Positions 35,967 to 44,657 are shown, counted from the first letter of the stretch. The stretch is 64,000 bases of DNA from Sphingobacterium paludis (GCF_004364125.1 NZ_SNZV01000008.1:124001-188000); one strand, 5' to 3'. The notes: a model not told the origin generated them from the letters alone. A program made the numbers and translations.

Positions 35967-38900
35967 CTATTGAGCTCCTTGCTCAAAATAGTGTTTGTAA
36001 ACATTAAATAGCTCATCCGACTGCTTTTTCAAATCAGGTTGATTCACTTGATCCATTAATTGCTTATAGCGTTGGATAGCCGCTAATCCGAAACGCATAT
36101 TTCTATATTCGAGGTTTGATTTCGCTTCAGAAACGGCTTCATAGTACGCCATGTTCTCCCGAATGAATTGAAGATTGCGTTTTACAATCTCATCCGCCTT
36201 CGCGGTCTCGCCAACTTTATACATCACTTCCAATAGAGGCACATAACTCATCGCCTCTCCCATCATATAGGTTCGCTTAGGCATGTTATCATATGCATTA
36301 ACGACAAGCTTTTTGGCCTTATCATTCTCCCCAGAAGCAAGCAGTTGCTGTGCGGTCTCCCCATAGATGGTTCCCACATACATACTGATATACCGGTAGG
36401 AATCCGGATCGATATAAGACGCTTTTCCTAAGTTGCCCCATGTAAATTTGTTCATGATGTTATCGTAGGTTTGATCTACGTTTTCAACCGTAGCCGGATC
36501 GCCTTCCTTCAAGCCAAAGTCCACAGGCATTAAACGGTATGCGAAACCTTCGCTAACCAAATACCGATCAAGCCCCATATAGTTATCTTCCGGTGTTGTA
36601 ATCGTAAAATAAACTGGGCGCTTCCAATTGTTGTTAGCCAAAATCGATAACATAGACAACTCGGCGCGACTCACATAATTTAAGCTGTAATTCCAACGCA
36701 TGGTATCCACAATAGCAGATTCCCAATCTTTCGGAACTACTTTGTTCGCAATCACAGCCTGTTTGTTTACGGCCAATTCCATTTTTTTCGTCGGAAGTAG
36801 GTTGACATATTCCCCGCTTTGCAGCTGTGCTTTGTTATCTGGATTATCAGAAAGCATCACCTGAACCAGCTTCTCGACCGGCACATAGCCAGGGATGTTG
36901 TAATCTTGGTAATAAATAACATCACGCACGCCATCTTTCACTAACTCGGGATCGATATTGATGGGGAGCGCATCTGCATCATTCACCTTTTCCATCATTT
37001 GTCTCATGTACCAATCTGCACTGAGCAAACTAAGGTTCACCACGCGTACATCCGTACGGAAGCCCTCGACCTCTTGCACATACCATAACGGATACGTGTC
37101 ATTATCACCATAGCTAAACAGTATGGCATTCGGTGCGCAAGATTCAAGATAATTTCGCGCCATATCACGCGCCAATGTTTTCTCTGAACGGTTGTGGTCG
37201 TCGTAATTTTGGGCAATCAAAATAACTGGCCCCGCAACGACACCAATAGCCGCTGCCGCGTAGCCAGCAACCTTTGCATTTACCTTTCGGGAAAGAAATT
37301 CCGCGATGGCTAATACGCCTAAACCTATCCAAATACTAAACGCATAAAAAGAACCTGCATAAGCATAATCGCGCTCGCGCGGCTGTAACGGCGTTTGATT
37401 GAGGTAGAGAACAATGGCAATCCCGGTGAAGAAGAATAGCAAACCAACAACGCCAGCATCACGCTGCCGCTTGCCGAAGTGCCAGAATGCACCAAGCAGG
37501 CCAATAATAAGCGGTAAAAAGAAATAGGTGTTTCTAGAAGGATCTGTTTTCGCAGAGGTAGGTAATTTATCTTGCCCTCCCAATAACGCGTTATCAATAG
37601 GCTTGATACCACTTATCCAGTTTCCTTCCGTAAAGGATCCATGCCCCTGTTGATCATTTTGCCTACCGGCGAAGTTCCAAAGGAAATAACGGCCATACAT
37701 ATGGCCGATTTGGTAGCCAAAGAAAAATTTAAGATTGTCGCCAAAAGTTGGCGCTTCATTTGGCCCTAACCCGAGGTATTCCCGATAATACTCAGGATGC
37801 CCGCCCTTTTCACTATAAATCCGTGGAAACAAGGTTTCCTTATCATAGGTGTAAACGGGGTTACGCTTGGCAACAACGTATTTATTACCATCTTTACGGT
37901 AGACCTTTTTGCCCTCTTCCATGCCGGTGGGCCGAGCGTCGAAAAACCGCCCCTTAAACAATGGCTCATCACCATATTGTTCGCGGTTTAGGTAACTTAG
38001 AAAGCTAAAGGCATTGTCTGGATCACTGTTATTCAACGTGGGGTTAGCTTTTGCGCGAATCATAATCATCGCGAAAGAACTATATCCTAGCAGGATAAAT
38101 ACCGTACTAATCAACGCAATGTTCAACAATCGCTTTCCTTGTTTTATGGAATAAAGAATTCCATACACCAACCCTGCGATAACCAATACGGCGAATACCG
38201 CAGCACCTATACCAAAACCGGCACCCAACGAATTCACGAAGAACAGGTCGAAGTACGCCGCGAACTTAATGGAGAATTGAATGACACCCCATAAAATCAC
38301 ACCCAACACCACGACTCCTATTCCCAAAGACTTCAAGATGCCCGCACTTGTGCTCTCTTTTGTTTTTCGGAAATAAATGACTAACGCTATAGCTGGAATA
38401 ACAAGTAAATTTAGCAAGTGGACACCAATGGACAGGCCCATAACGTAAGCAATAAATATCAACCATTTATCTGCATGAGCATCTTCTGCTCGGGCTTCCC
38501 ATTTTAAAATACCCCAAAATACAACGGCTGTACACAGGGATGACATGGCATACACCTCCGATTCAACGGCAGAAAACCAGAATGTATCGGTGAACGCGTA
38601 AGCAAGGGCGCCAATAACGCCAGATGCCATCACCAAAAATAGCTGCAGGGAAGTCAAAGGAGCGTTACTTGCATATCCAGTGAATACTTTTCTCCCTAAT
38701 GCTGTGATGGTCCAAAATAGAAATAAGATCGTTAATCCGCTACATATCGTTGAGCCGATATTCATCCAGAAAGCTATCCGGGATCCATCCCCCATGGCTA
38801 AATTCGAAAACACATTTTGCAACATGAGAAACAGCGGAGCGCCGGGCTGGTGTACGATCTGCATCTTTAAAGCAGATGCGATAAACTCACCACAGTCCCA

Positions 38901-38996
38901 CCAACTAACAGTGCGCTCCACGGTCATGACATAGACTATCGTTGCTATCGCAGCGCAAATCCATCCCAAAAGGTTGTTAATCTTATTGTAATTCAT
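35967..38996 (-). CDS. DUF2723 family polytopic membrane protein
   Basis: A 1009-residue protein. Residues 1-330 contain many hydrophobic helices and the family-defining N terminus, ERTVSWWDCGEFIASALKMQ followed by VHQPGAPLF. A second membrane block is at about 500-640, including NQTPLQPRERDYAYAGSFYA. The soluble C-terminal part (about 650-1009) has an ILFSYGDNDTYPLWYVQ stretch and helical repeats. The N-terminal region resembles GT-C type glycosyltransferases such as protein O-mannosyltransferases, with an acidic WDCGE motif in the first loop. A role in transferring sugar to exported protein is plausible but not shown here. The gene is monocistronic. Confidence 0.88.
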   Translation of the reverse strand: MNYNKINNLLGWICAAIATIVYVMTVERTVSWWDCGEFIASALKMQIVHQPGAPLFLMLQNVFSNLAMGDGSRIAFWMNIGSTICSGLTILFLFWTITALGRKVFTGYASNAPLTSLQLFLVMASGVIGALAYAFTDTFWFSAVESEVYAMSSLCTAVVFWGILKWEARAEDAHADKWLIFIAYVMGLSIGVHLLNLLVIPAIALVIYFRKTKESTSAGILKSLGIGVVVLGVILWGVIQFSIKFAAYFDLFFVNSLGAGFGIGAAVFAVLVIAGLVYGILYSIKQGKRLLNIALISTVFILLGYSSFAMIMIRAKANPTLNNSDPDNAFSFLSYLNREQYGDEPLFKGRFFDARPTGMEEGKKVYRKDGNKYVVAKRNPVYTYDKETLFPRIYSEKGGHPEYYREYLGLGPNEAPTFGDNLKFFFGYQIGHMYGRYFLWNFAGRQNDQQGHGSFTEGNWISGIKPIDNALLGGQDKLPTSAKTDPSRNTYFFLPLIIGLLGAFWHFGKRQRDAGVVGLLFFFTGIAIVLYLNQTPLQPRERDYAYAGSFYAFSIWIGLGVLAIAEFLSRKVNAKVAGYAAAAIGVVAGPVILIAQNYDDHNRSEKTLARDMARNYLESCAPNAILFSYGDNDTYPLWYVQEVEGFRTDVRVVNLSLLSADWYMRQMMEKVNDADALPINIDPELVKDGVRDVIYYQDYNIPGYVPVEKLVQVMLSDNPDNKAQLQSGEYVNLLPTKKMELAVNKQAVIANKVVPKDWESAIVDTMRWNYSLNYVSRAELSMLSILANNNWKRPVYFTITTPEDNYMGLDRYLVSEGFAYRLMPVDFGLKEGDPATVENVDQTYDNIMNKFTWGNLGKASYIDPDSYRYISMYVGTIYGETAQQLLASGENDKAKKLVVNAYDNMPKRTYMMGEAMSYVPLLEVMYKVGETAKADEIVKRNLQFIRENMAYYEAVSEAKSNLEYRNMRFGLAAIQRYKQLMDQVNQPDLKKQSDELFNVYKHYFEQGAQ

Positions 38997-39194
38997 TCTA
39001 TCTAGATAAGGTAATGCTATTTTATGGCTCGAAATTAAGGAATACTAACCGAGTATTAAATATTATTTACACATTTTAACGAAAGTTTTTAAAACGATAC
39101 GCGCTATTCGCTTCGCATGATACGATGACCCGTGAAGAATCACAAAAAATATCCGCCTGAAAATCAGCCCTGATCGCGCCTTTAGCAAAAAAAG

Positions 39195-39226
39195 TTTTGC
39201 AAAAAATAAAAACAGGCGTATATTTG
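39195..39226 (+). promoter_or_regulatory. Promoter of the first tRNA-Gln gene
   Basis: TTTTG at 39195-39199 and TATATTTG at 39219-39226 (TAnnTTTG) are about 19 bases apart. The tRNA begins 41 bases further on. Confidence 0.65.
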
Positions 39227-39267
39227 CATCGTCAAAACAGAACAACGGAATGTCTTGACAAGATGAT

Positions 39268-39338
39268 TGTCCGATAGTATAAGGGTAGTACAAGTGATTT
39301 TGGTTCATTTAGTCTTGGTTCGAATCCAGGTCGGACAA
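39268..39338 (+). tRNA. tRNA-Gln (anticodon TTG), copy 1
   Basis: The acceptor arms TGTCCGA and TCGGACA pair over seven bases. The D arm (GTAT/GTAC), anticodon arm (AGTGA/TCATT) with loop TTTTGGT giving anticodon TTG, and T arm (CTTGG/CCAGG with TTCGAAT) all fold. The discriminator is A and no CCA is encoded. It is followed by its own terminator hairpin at 39342-39372. Confidence 0.95.
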
Positions 39339-39341
39339 CAG

Positions 39342-39372
39342 AAAGGAGAGCATGAAAATGTTCTCCTTTTTT
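39342..39372 (+). terminator. Terminator after tRNA-Gln copy 1
   Basis: AAAGGAGA (39342-39349) pairs with TCTCCTTT (39362-39369), followed by T residues. Confidence 0.8.
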
Positions 39373-39417
39373 GTTGTAAACCATTCTCCATCAACGTTTT
39401 CATTGCTGCAAAAAGTA

Positions 39418-39448
39418 TTTTGTTTTCACAAACATTTGGCTAACTTTG
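39418..39448 (+). promoter_or_regulatory. Promoter of the second tRNA-Gln gene
   Basis: TAACTTTG at 39441-39448 matches TAnnTTTG, with TTTTG upstream near 39418-39422 at about the right distance. The tRNA begins 36 bases downstream. Confidence 0.6.
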
Positions 39449-39484
39449 TCCCCCAATACCGAAAGAGGTCTTTTGGAAAAGTTT

Positions 39485-39555
39485 TGTCCGATAGTATAAG
39501 GGTAGTACAAGTGATTTTGGTTCATTTAGTCTTGGTTCGAATCCAGGTCGGACAA
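39485..39555 (+). tRNA. tRNA-Gln (anticodon TTG), copy 2
   Basis: The 71 bases are identical to copy 1, 217 bases away, with the same anticodon TTG and no encoded CCA, while the flanks differ. It has its own upstream promoter. No separate terminator stands before prs, which starts 67 bases later, so read-through into prs is possible. Confidence 0.95.
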
Positions 39556-39622
39556 CTTTCTCGATCATTATTTGGTAGGTACGGTGAAAATATTGAGTTA
39601 ATCCAACATAAAATCACGCATA

Positions 39623-40579
39623 ATGCCTTTGCAATTTAACACGGTGAAGCTGTTCGCAGGGTCGGGAACAGTGGAGTTAGCAGAAAAAATCTCCAAATCT
39701 TATGGCAAACCTCTTGGTGACAAGACCTTGTCTAAGTTCAGCGACGGAGAGATTCAGCCTTTTTACAACGAGTCCGTTCGCGGCAGCGACGTCTTCCTCA
39801 TCCAATCCACCAATCAACCTACCGACAATCTTTTCGAACTTTTATTAATGATTGATGCTGCGAAGAGGGCCTCTGCACACTATATTACCGCAGTTGTACC
39901 CTACTTTGGCTTCGCCCGTCAGGACCGAAAAGATAAACCTCGCGTTGCGATTGGGGCCAAATTGATGGCAAACCTTATCACGGCGGCAGGTGCACACCGT
40001 ATCATGACTATGGACTTGCATGCGGCGCAGATTCAAGGTTTCTTTGATATACCGATGGACCATTTGGATGGATCGATCATATTCGTTCCTTACATCAAAT
40101 CGCTAAACTTACCTAATTTAACGATTGCTTCGCCAGATATGGGTGGCTCTTACCGCGCACGTACCTTTGCGAAATTTTTCAACGCTGAGGTTATTATCTG
40201 TGATAAACGTCGTAAGCGCGCCAACGAAATCGAATCGATGTCGATTATCGGTGATGTAAAAGGACAGGATGTTGTTTTGATTGATGACATTTGTGATACG
40301 GCAGGAACACTTTCTAAGGCTGCTGCATTGATTATGGAAAATGGTGCCAATTCAGTTCGTGCCGTGTGTACACACGCTGTTCTTTCTGGTAAAGCCTATG
40401 AAACGATCGAAAACTCGGTATTAACAGAAATGATTGTTACCGATACTATCCGTTTGAATGAGGAAAAGATTGGACAATGTACCAAAATCAATGTGTTGTC
40501 AACAGCGGATTTATTCGCCAACGCCATAAAAAATGTAAATGAGCACGGATCAATATCCGATCTATTTGATATCAAATAA
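39623..40579 (+). CDS. prs: Ribose-phosphate pyrophosphokinase
   Basis: Makes PRPP from ribose 5-phosphate and ATP, the precursor used by the two phosphoribosyltransferases of this window and by nucleotide, His and Trp synthesis. The 318-residue protein shows KFSDGEIQP, YFGFARQDRKDKPR (ATP flexible loop region), MDLHAAQIQGFF (metal His) and the PRPP loop VVLIDDICDTAGTLSKAA near residue 216-233. Length and motifs are normal for class I enzymes. A terminator follows at 40613-40640. Confidence 0.98.
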   Translation: MPLQFNTVKLFAGSGTVELAEKISKSYGKPLGDKTLSKFSDGEIQPFYNESVRGSDVFLIQSTNQPTDNLFELLLMIDAAKRASAHYITAVVPYFGFARQDRKDKPRVAIGAKLMANLITAAGAHRIMTMDLHAAQIQGFFDIPMDHLDGSIIFVPYIKSLNLPNLTIASPDMGGSYRARTFAKFFNAEVIICDKRRKRANEIESMSIIGDVKGQDVVLIDDICDTAGTLSKAAALIMENGANSVRAVCTHAVLSGKAYETIENSVLTEMIVTDTIRLNEEKIGQCTKINVLSTADLFANAIKNVNEHGSISDLFDIK

Positions 40580-40612
40580 AAAATAGAAAGAGGCTTTTTG
40601 ATTTTTAAACAG

Positions 40613-40640
40613 AGGCGGATCTAATCAATCCGCCTTTTAT
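40613..40640 (+). terminator. Terminator after prs
   Basis: AGGCGGAT (40613-40620) and ATCCGCCT (40628-40635) pair perfectly with a 7-base loop and are followed by TTTATTTT. Confidence 0.85.
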
Positions 40641-40675
40641 TTTCGCTAACTCTTTTATTAATAAAAAGTTTAGCG

Positions 40676-40683
40676 TATTTTTG
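40676..40683 (+). promoter_or_regulatory. -7 promoter box of rplY
   Basis: TATTTTTG matches TAnnTTTG and is followed by CACC. The rplY ATG is 24 bases downstream. Confidence 0.6.
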
Positions 40684-40706
40684 CACCTCAAAATAATATT
40701 AAGACA

Positions 40707-41303
40707 ATGAAATCAATTGCTATTAGCGGTTCTGTAAGACAGAGCGTAGGGAAAAGAGGTTCGAAAGAGTTACGTTACGAAGGAAATATTCCAGCAGTAC
40801 TTTACGGTGGTAAAGAGCAAACGCACTTTTCGGTACCCGCAGCTGATTTGAAACCGGTTCTTTATACTCCTGATGTAGTATTCGTAGAATTGGATTTGAA
40901 TGGCAAAAAAACAAAAGCTATCGTTCAAGATGCACAATTCCACCCATTGACTGACGTGGTTACGCATGTTGACTTTTTAGAACTTTTTGATGATAAAGAA
41001 GTTTCTGTAAATATCCCTATCCAATTAACAGGTACTTCACCAGGTGTTAAAATGGGTGGTAAATTAGTGCAAAAATTGCGTGCACTTCGCGTAAAAGCGT
41101 TACCTAACAACCTTCCTCAAGAAATTGAAGTTCCTATGGAATCTTTGGAAGTTGGTAAATCTGTACGTGTAAGACAAATTGCTTTAGAAAATGCAAAAGT
41201 TCTTAACAACAGTGATGATACTATCGTATCTGTAATCATGTCTCGTGCACTACGTCAAGCAGAGCAAGAAGCAGCGAAAGCAGCAAAAGGCGGTAAAAAA
41301 TAA
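40707..41303 (+). CDS. rplY: Large ribosomal subunit protein bL25 (Ctc-type)
   Basis: A 198-residue protein of the longer L25/Ctc form, which binds 5S rRNA in the 50S subunit. The N-terminal domain (1-95) has GSKELRYEGNIPAVLYGG and DVVTHVDFLEL; the C-terminal TL5-like domain (about 96-180) has VNIPIQLTGTSPGVKMGG. An Ala/Lys-rich tail ends the protein. Neighbouring prs and pth match a common order (prs-rplY-pth) seen in many bacteria, though each gene here appears to have its own promoter. Confidence 0.96.
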   Translation: MKSIAISGSVRQSVGKRGSKELRYEGNIPAVLYGGKEQTHFSVPAADLKPVLYTPDVVFVELDLNGKKTKAIVQDAQFHPLTDVVTHVDFLELFDDKEVSVNIPIQLTGTSPGVKMGGKLVQKLRALRVKALPNNLPQEIEVPMESLEVGKSVRVRQIALENAKVLNNSDDTIVSVIMSRALRQAEQEAAKAAKGGKK

Positions 41304-41325
41304 GTTAACCTTTTTTGGTTTACGC

Positions 41326-41356
41326 AAAGGCATCGAACAATCGATGCCTTTTTTTG
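41326..41356 (+). terminator. Terminator after rplY
   Basis: AAAGGCATCGA (41326-41336) and TCGATGCCTTT (41341-41351) form an 11-bp stem with ACAA loop, followed by T residues. Confidence 0.9.
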
Positions 41357-41448
41357 TCGCCCCCCCTGAGTCATTTGTATAGCGAAAAGTCAAAACTTTT
41401 TTCTGGCAACGGCCATCACCTAACATCTATTATCTAACATCTATTTTT

Positions 41449-41456
41449 TATTTTTG
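41449..41456 (+). promoter_or_regulatory. -7 promoter box of pth, five bases from the ATG
   Basis: TATTTTTG matches TAnnTTTG; only CAAGC separates it from ATG 41462. Transcription would start at or next to the start codon, implying a leaderless mRNA. Confidence 0.55.
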
Positions 41457-41461
41457 CAAGC

Positions 41462-42025
41462 ATGAACTATTTAATTGTTGGTCTGGGTAACATCGGTAAG
41501 GAGTATGAAGATACGCGCCATAATATTGGCTTTATGGTTGTAGACGAGGCGGCCAAACAGGCTGGCTCGACCTGGTCATTACTAAAACTAGCCTATTACA
41601 CCGAGTTTAAACAGCGCGGACGGAATGTCTTTATGATTAAGCCTACGACATTTATGAACTTAAGTGGAAAAGCAGTTAATTACTGGATGCAAGAACTGAA
41701 AGTACCCATAGAGAATGTGTTAGTGGTGGTTGACGATCTGGCCATCCCTTTTGGCTCGCTTCGCGTGAAGCCCAAAGGCTCTGCCGCTGGACACAACGGA
41801 CTACGCTCTATCGAAGCAACATGCGGCGGTCAAAATTACCCGCGCCTACGTTTTGGCATTGGTGACAACTACCCGAAAGGACGCCAGGTAGACTATGTTC
41901 TGGGACCTTTTGATAAGGACGAACAAAAAGACCTGCCCGCACTTATCGAACACGCGGTGAAGATGATTCAAAGCTTTGTAAATATCGGGATTGGTTTGAC
42001 GATGACCAATCTAAATACCAAGTAA
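41462..42025 (+). CDS. pth: Peptidyl-tRNA hydrolase
   Basis: Recycles peptidyl-tRNA released from stalled ribosomes. The 187-residue protein has the N-terminal LIVGLGNIGKEYEDTRHNIG with catalytic His 20, PTTFMNLSGKAV near 60, VVVDDLAIPFGSLRVKPKGS near 90 and SAAGHNGLRSIEA near 108. The TAnnTTTG box sits five bases before the ATG, so the transcript may lack a leader. A terminator follows at 42030-42067. Confidence 0.97.
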   Translation: MNYLIVGLGNIGKEYEDTRHNIGFMVVDEAAKQAGSTWSLLKLAYYTEFKQRGRNVFMIKPTTFMNLSGKAVNYWMQELKVPIENVLVVVDDLAIPFGSLRVKPKGSAAGHNGLRSIEATCGGQNYPRLRFGIGDNYPKGRQVDYVLGPFDKDEQKDLPALIEHAVKMIQSFVNIGIGLTMTNLNTK

Positions 42026-42029
42026 ACAC

Positions 42030-42067
42030 GAATACCGTGCGATGTGGGACATCGACGGTATTCTTTT
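42030..42067 (+). terminator. Terminator after pth
   Basis: GAATACCGT (42030-42038) and ACGGTATTC (42055-42063) pair, with GATGT/ACATC pairing inside, followed by TTTT. Confidence 0.82.
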
Positions 42068-42203
42068 CACTATATTAACTAAACAACGTTCTTTAACACC
42101 GAGTAGGTTATTTTACAGCCAATCATCGCCCATCCTGCCAAAAACATATCCATCAGGATGGAGCCACAGCTAATACGATCTGCACGCAGCAGGCGATTTC
42201 TTA

Positions 42204-44060
42204 TTATTTTGTTGTAATTTCTACCCGTCTTCCAGCAGCACCGTTTTGGCCTTTTGTGACCAATTTTTTGACATCGGCCTTTGGAACGGCATGAAATTCA
42301 TTTTTGGAGACCGCTTTTCCGTCAATAAAAAACACATCATCATCCGTATAGCCGCCAGCCTGTGTTTTGCCTTTTGCTTTCGTCGTGACAAGGATAACGC
42401 CGTCGCTCCCCTTTCCGCCATACAAAGCCGTTGCAGACGCATCTTTTAATACACTTATGCTTTCTATATCCTGAGGACGAATGTCATCCAACGTTTGATT
42501 TGACTTCTCCACACCATCCACGATATACAGTGGCGTCTTTCCTGACGCTGTCTTCCCTTGGACAGTAATCGCTTCGACAAGCCCACCGCCGGATTTAACT
42601 CCTCGGATAACGATGGTTTGGGCAGTGCTGGCAGTATCTTTCGCCCGCCCTTGATCTTTCGGCAAGACGTTGGCACCCACGGCCGTATTCTTTCCATGCC
42701 CGCGAATAACAATGGTCTGTATCTTTCCGGTTTTAGCTGTATCGACAAGCCCGGTCTTCCCGTGAACAGCAGATTTCTTTGTATAAACTTTGATGACGCC
42801 GTTTTTGCCTTCTACACCGTAATCGGCAAATGCCGCCGCGTCTTTCGAAACTTCGATAGCCGCAATATCATTTTTATCTACGGTATTGATATCGTAACCG
42901 ACCATCTGTTTTACGCCATCAACAATAATAAGCGGATTTTTAGTGAGACTAGCAGAGCCAGTGTTACTTTTCGTGGAGCTAGACGATTCGACAAAAACGC
43001 TTAAACCACTTCCTTTTTTAGCTTCTTCAGGGTTGCCCTCGATCGCTACCTCCGACGTTACCGCGTTGAGCGTATCCGGCTGTTTTTTAGTTCGCACTTT
43101 CGCGGTATCCGCGGCTAGCACGTTTCGATCTTGTTGCAATACCTGCCGCAACTCAGTCATATCGGTCTCCTTCGCTATATTAACCACTTCCTGAATCCGG
43201 TCGTCTGCTTTCGTCAGCGTAAATGCACCAGCAACAAAAATTAAAACAGGTAGTAGGAAGGCATACTTGCTCAGCTCCAGAGTCGATGACCGCTTTTTAT
43301 TCATCATCATAATGCGCTTTTTTAACAATTTAAAATTAAATTGATTGCTGATACTGACCGAGGCCCCTTGTTTGGACACATGCAACAACGAATATTGATA
43401 GGTTTGTCGATCTACGCCTTTGTTGAGCACGTGTTGATCTGTCAGGAATTCCAAATTTTGCCGCACCGCTTTACGCATAAGCCATACCAGCGGATTATAC
43501 CAACAAGCCATAAGCACCATTTCAAATACGATGATATCCAACGAGTGTAAGCCCCGCACGTGGATCGTTTCATGCTCAAAAATATCATGAAGCTCCAAAT
43601 CTGCATGCTGCTGCTTGTTAACATAGATCTTATTAAGGAACGAAAACGGAGCGACGGGAAATAAAACATTCCGATAAAGGTATTGCTTCCACGTAGCATC
43701 CACCGAATGAATGTGTATGCGTAACAAACTCCCTAACTGCAGTAAAAACCTAAACACAAGAGTCACAATACCCAAACCAATAATGACGTAAAATAAGTTC
43801 TCCACCGTATAGACGGCTTCCTTTTTCTCGATGTAGAAATCAGGCAAGAATGCAATCAGTTCGCCAACCGGTTCAATATGCTGCTGAAACAGTGATCTGA
43901 TATCAAAAAACGGATACGCAAAAGCAAAAAAAGCGCCGCAGAAAAAATACACCCTGTTTAATTGATAAAATGTTAGGTTTTTTAGTAACAGGATATAGCC
44001 CAAATACAAGATGACAAGCAAGATATTGACTTGAACAATATACGCAAGCATAGATTCCAT
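42204..44060 (-). CDS. M56 family (BlaR1-like) metallopeptidase with TonB-plug-like repeats
   Basis: A 618-residue membrane sensor-protease. Three N-terminal helices (about 8-27, 36-52, 88-108) precede the M56 zinc protease core with HETIH (His 163, Glu 164, His 167), and a fourth helix is at about 263-285. The periplasmic part carries two clear plug-like segments of TonB-dependent receptors: PLIIVDGVKQ...IAAIEVSKDAAAFADYG (about 375-430) and PLYIVDGVEK...IESISVLKDASATALYG (about 510-565), plus a shortened third one (VFFIDGKAVSKNEF). No penicillin-binding domain is present. Together with BlaI, whose gene ends four bases upstream, it should sense an envelope signal and release BlaI repression by proteolysis; the signal is unknown. 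Confidence 0.85.
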   Translation of the reverse strand: MESMLAYIVQVNILLVILYLGYILLLKNLTFYQLNRVYFFCGAFFAFAYPFFDIRSLFQQHIEPVGELIAFLPDFYIEKKEAVYTVENLFYVIIGLGIVTLVFRFLLQLGSLLRIHIHSVDATWKQYLYRNVLFPVAPFSFLNKIYVNKQQHADLELHDIFEHETIHVRGLHSLDIIVFEMVLMACWYNPLVWLMRKAVRQNLEFLTDQHVLNKGVDRQTYQYSLLHVSKQGASVSISNQFNFKLLKKRIMMMNKKRSSTLELSKYAFLLPVLIFVAGAFTLTKADDRIQEVVNIAKETDMTELRQVLQQDRNVLAADTAKVRTKKQPDTLNAVTSEVAIEGNPEEAKKGSGLSVFVESSSSTKSNTGSASLTKNPLIIVDGVKQMVGYDINTVDKNDIAAIEVSKDAAAFADYGVEGKNGVIKVYTKKSAVHGKTGLVDTAKTGKIQTIVIRGHGKNTAVGANVLPKDQGRAKDTASTAQTIVIRGVKSGGGLVEAITVQGKTASGKTPLYIVDGVEKSNQTLDDIRPQDIESISVLKDASATALYGGKGSDGVILVTTKAKGKTQAGGYTDDDVFFIDGKAVSKNEFHAVPKADVKKLVTKGQNGAAGRRVEITTK

Positions 44061-44064
44061 AACC

Positions 44065-44427
44065 TTAAGATTTATTATTCTTAATCATATTCATAATCTC
44101 TTCCAGTTCCGAGGACGACAGCTTTTCTTCTTTCACAAAAAAGGAAACCATCTCTTTGTAGGAGTTTTTAAAATAATCACCCACGAAGCTGTTCATAAAC
44201 TTGCCCTTATACTCCGCTTCCGAAATTAACGGTTCGTAGCGTTTAGCATTGGCATATTTAACAGCTTTGACATAGGCCTTTTTTTCTAGATTTTTGATCG
44301 TGGAAGCCAAAGTGGTGTAGGGCGGCTTCTCCCCTTTTAAATTATCCAACACCTCTTTAACAAAGCCTCCGTTCAGTTGCCAAATAGAAAGCATTGCTTC
44401 TTCTTCTTGTATCGTTAATTTTTCCAT
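44065..44427 (-). CDS. BlaI/MecI/CopY family transcriptional repressor
   Basis: A 120-residue winged-helix repressor: LTIQEEEAMLSIWQLNGGFV near the N terminus, then PPYTTLASTIKNLEKKAYVK as the recognition-helix region, and a C-terminal dimerisation half (about 75-118). The frame extends to 44433 but begins there with TTG; ATG 44427 is the better start. The gene is followed four bases later by the M56 protease gene. A perfect palindrome overlapping its promoter at 44454-44470 is the obvious autoregulatory site. Confidence 0.9.
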   Translation of the reverse strand: MEKLTIQEEEAMLSIWQLNGGFVKEVLDNLKGEKPPYTTLASTIKNLEKKAYVKAVKYANAKRYEPLISEAEYKGKFMNSFVGDYFKNSYKEMVSFFVKEEKLSSSELEEIMNMIKNNKS

Positions 44428-44448
44428 AATCAATATACTAACCTTTCA

Positions 44449-44456
44449 CAATATTA
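44449..44456 (-). promoter_or_regulatory. -7-like promoter box of the blaI-M56 operon
   Basis: The minus strand reads TAATATTG, one base off TAnnTTTG. Its upstream edge overlaps the palindrome at 44454-44470, so a bound repressor would block it. Confidence 0.5.
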
Positions 44457-44470
44457 CGAAAAAATCGTAA
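44454..44470. promoter_or_regulatory. Palindromic operator, candidate BlaI site
   Basis: TTACGA and TCGTAA, each 6 bp, flank a 5-base A spacer in perfect dyad symmetry, 27 bases before the blaI start codon and within its promoter. BlaI/CopY proteins bind short dyads centred on TAC/GTA, so this is the expected place and form. Confidence 0.7.
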
Positions 44471-44657
44471 CAAACAATTTTTTTTTATTTTTTTTAGGAA
44501 AAGGTGTACGACATGCCCCAAGGTAGCACAAAGCAAAGGGTCGCCATATGCCATTATTTCAATAAGAGTTGTATACATAAAAGCACCTCGTGCAACGCCC
44601 ACTGAACTCCTCGATTACCCCTTGGAAAAGCTATCTATTTTAGAATAAAACCACCTA

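Noticed and set aside
39063..39308. 81-codon minus-strand frame upstream of the DUF2723 gene
   Set aside because: It overlaps tRNA-Gln copy 1 and its promoter; the composition is not protein-like.
39352..39639. 95-codon frame between the tRNA genes and prs
   Set aside because: It runs through tRNA-Gln copy 2 and into prs in another frame, and starts inside a terminator hairpin.
42204..44060. Beta-lactam sensor BlaR1 in the strict sense
   Set aside because: The M56 part is present but there is no penicillin-binding C-terminal domain, and no beta-lactamase gene lies nearby.
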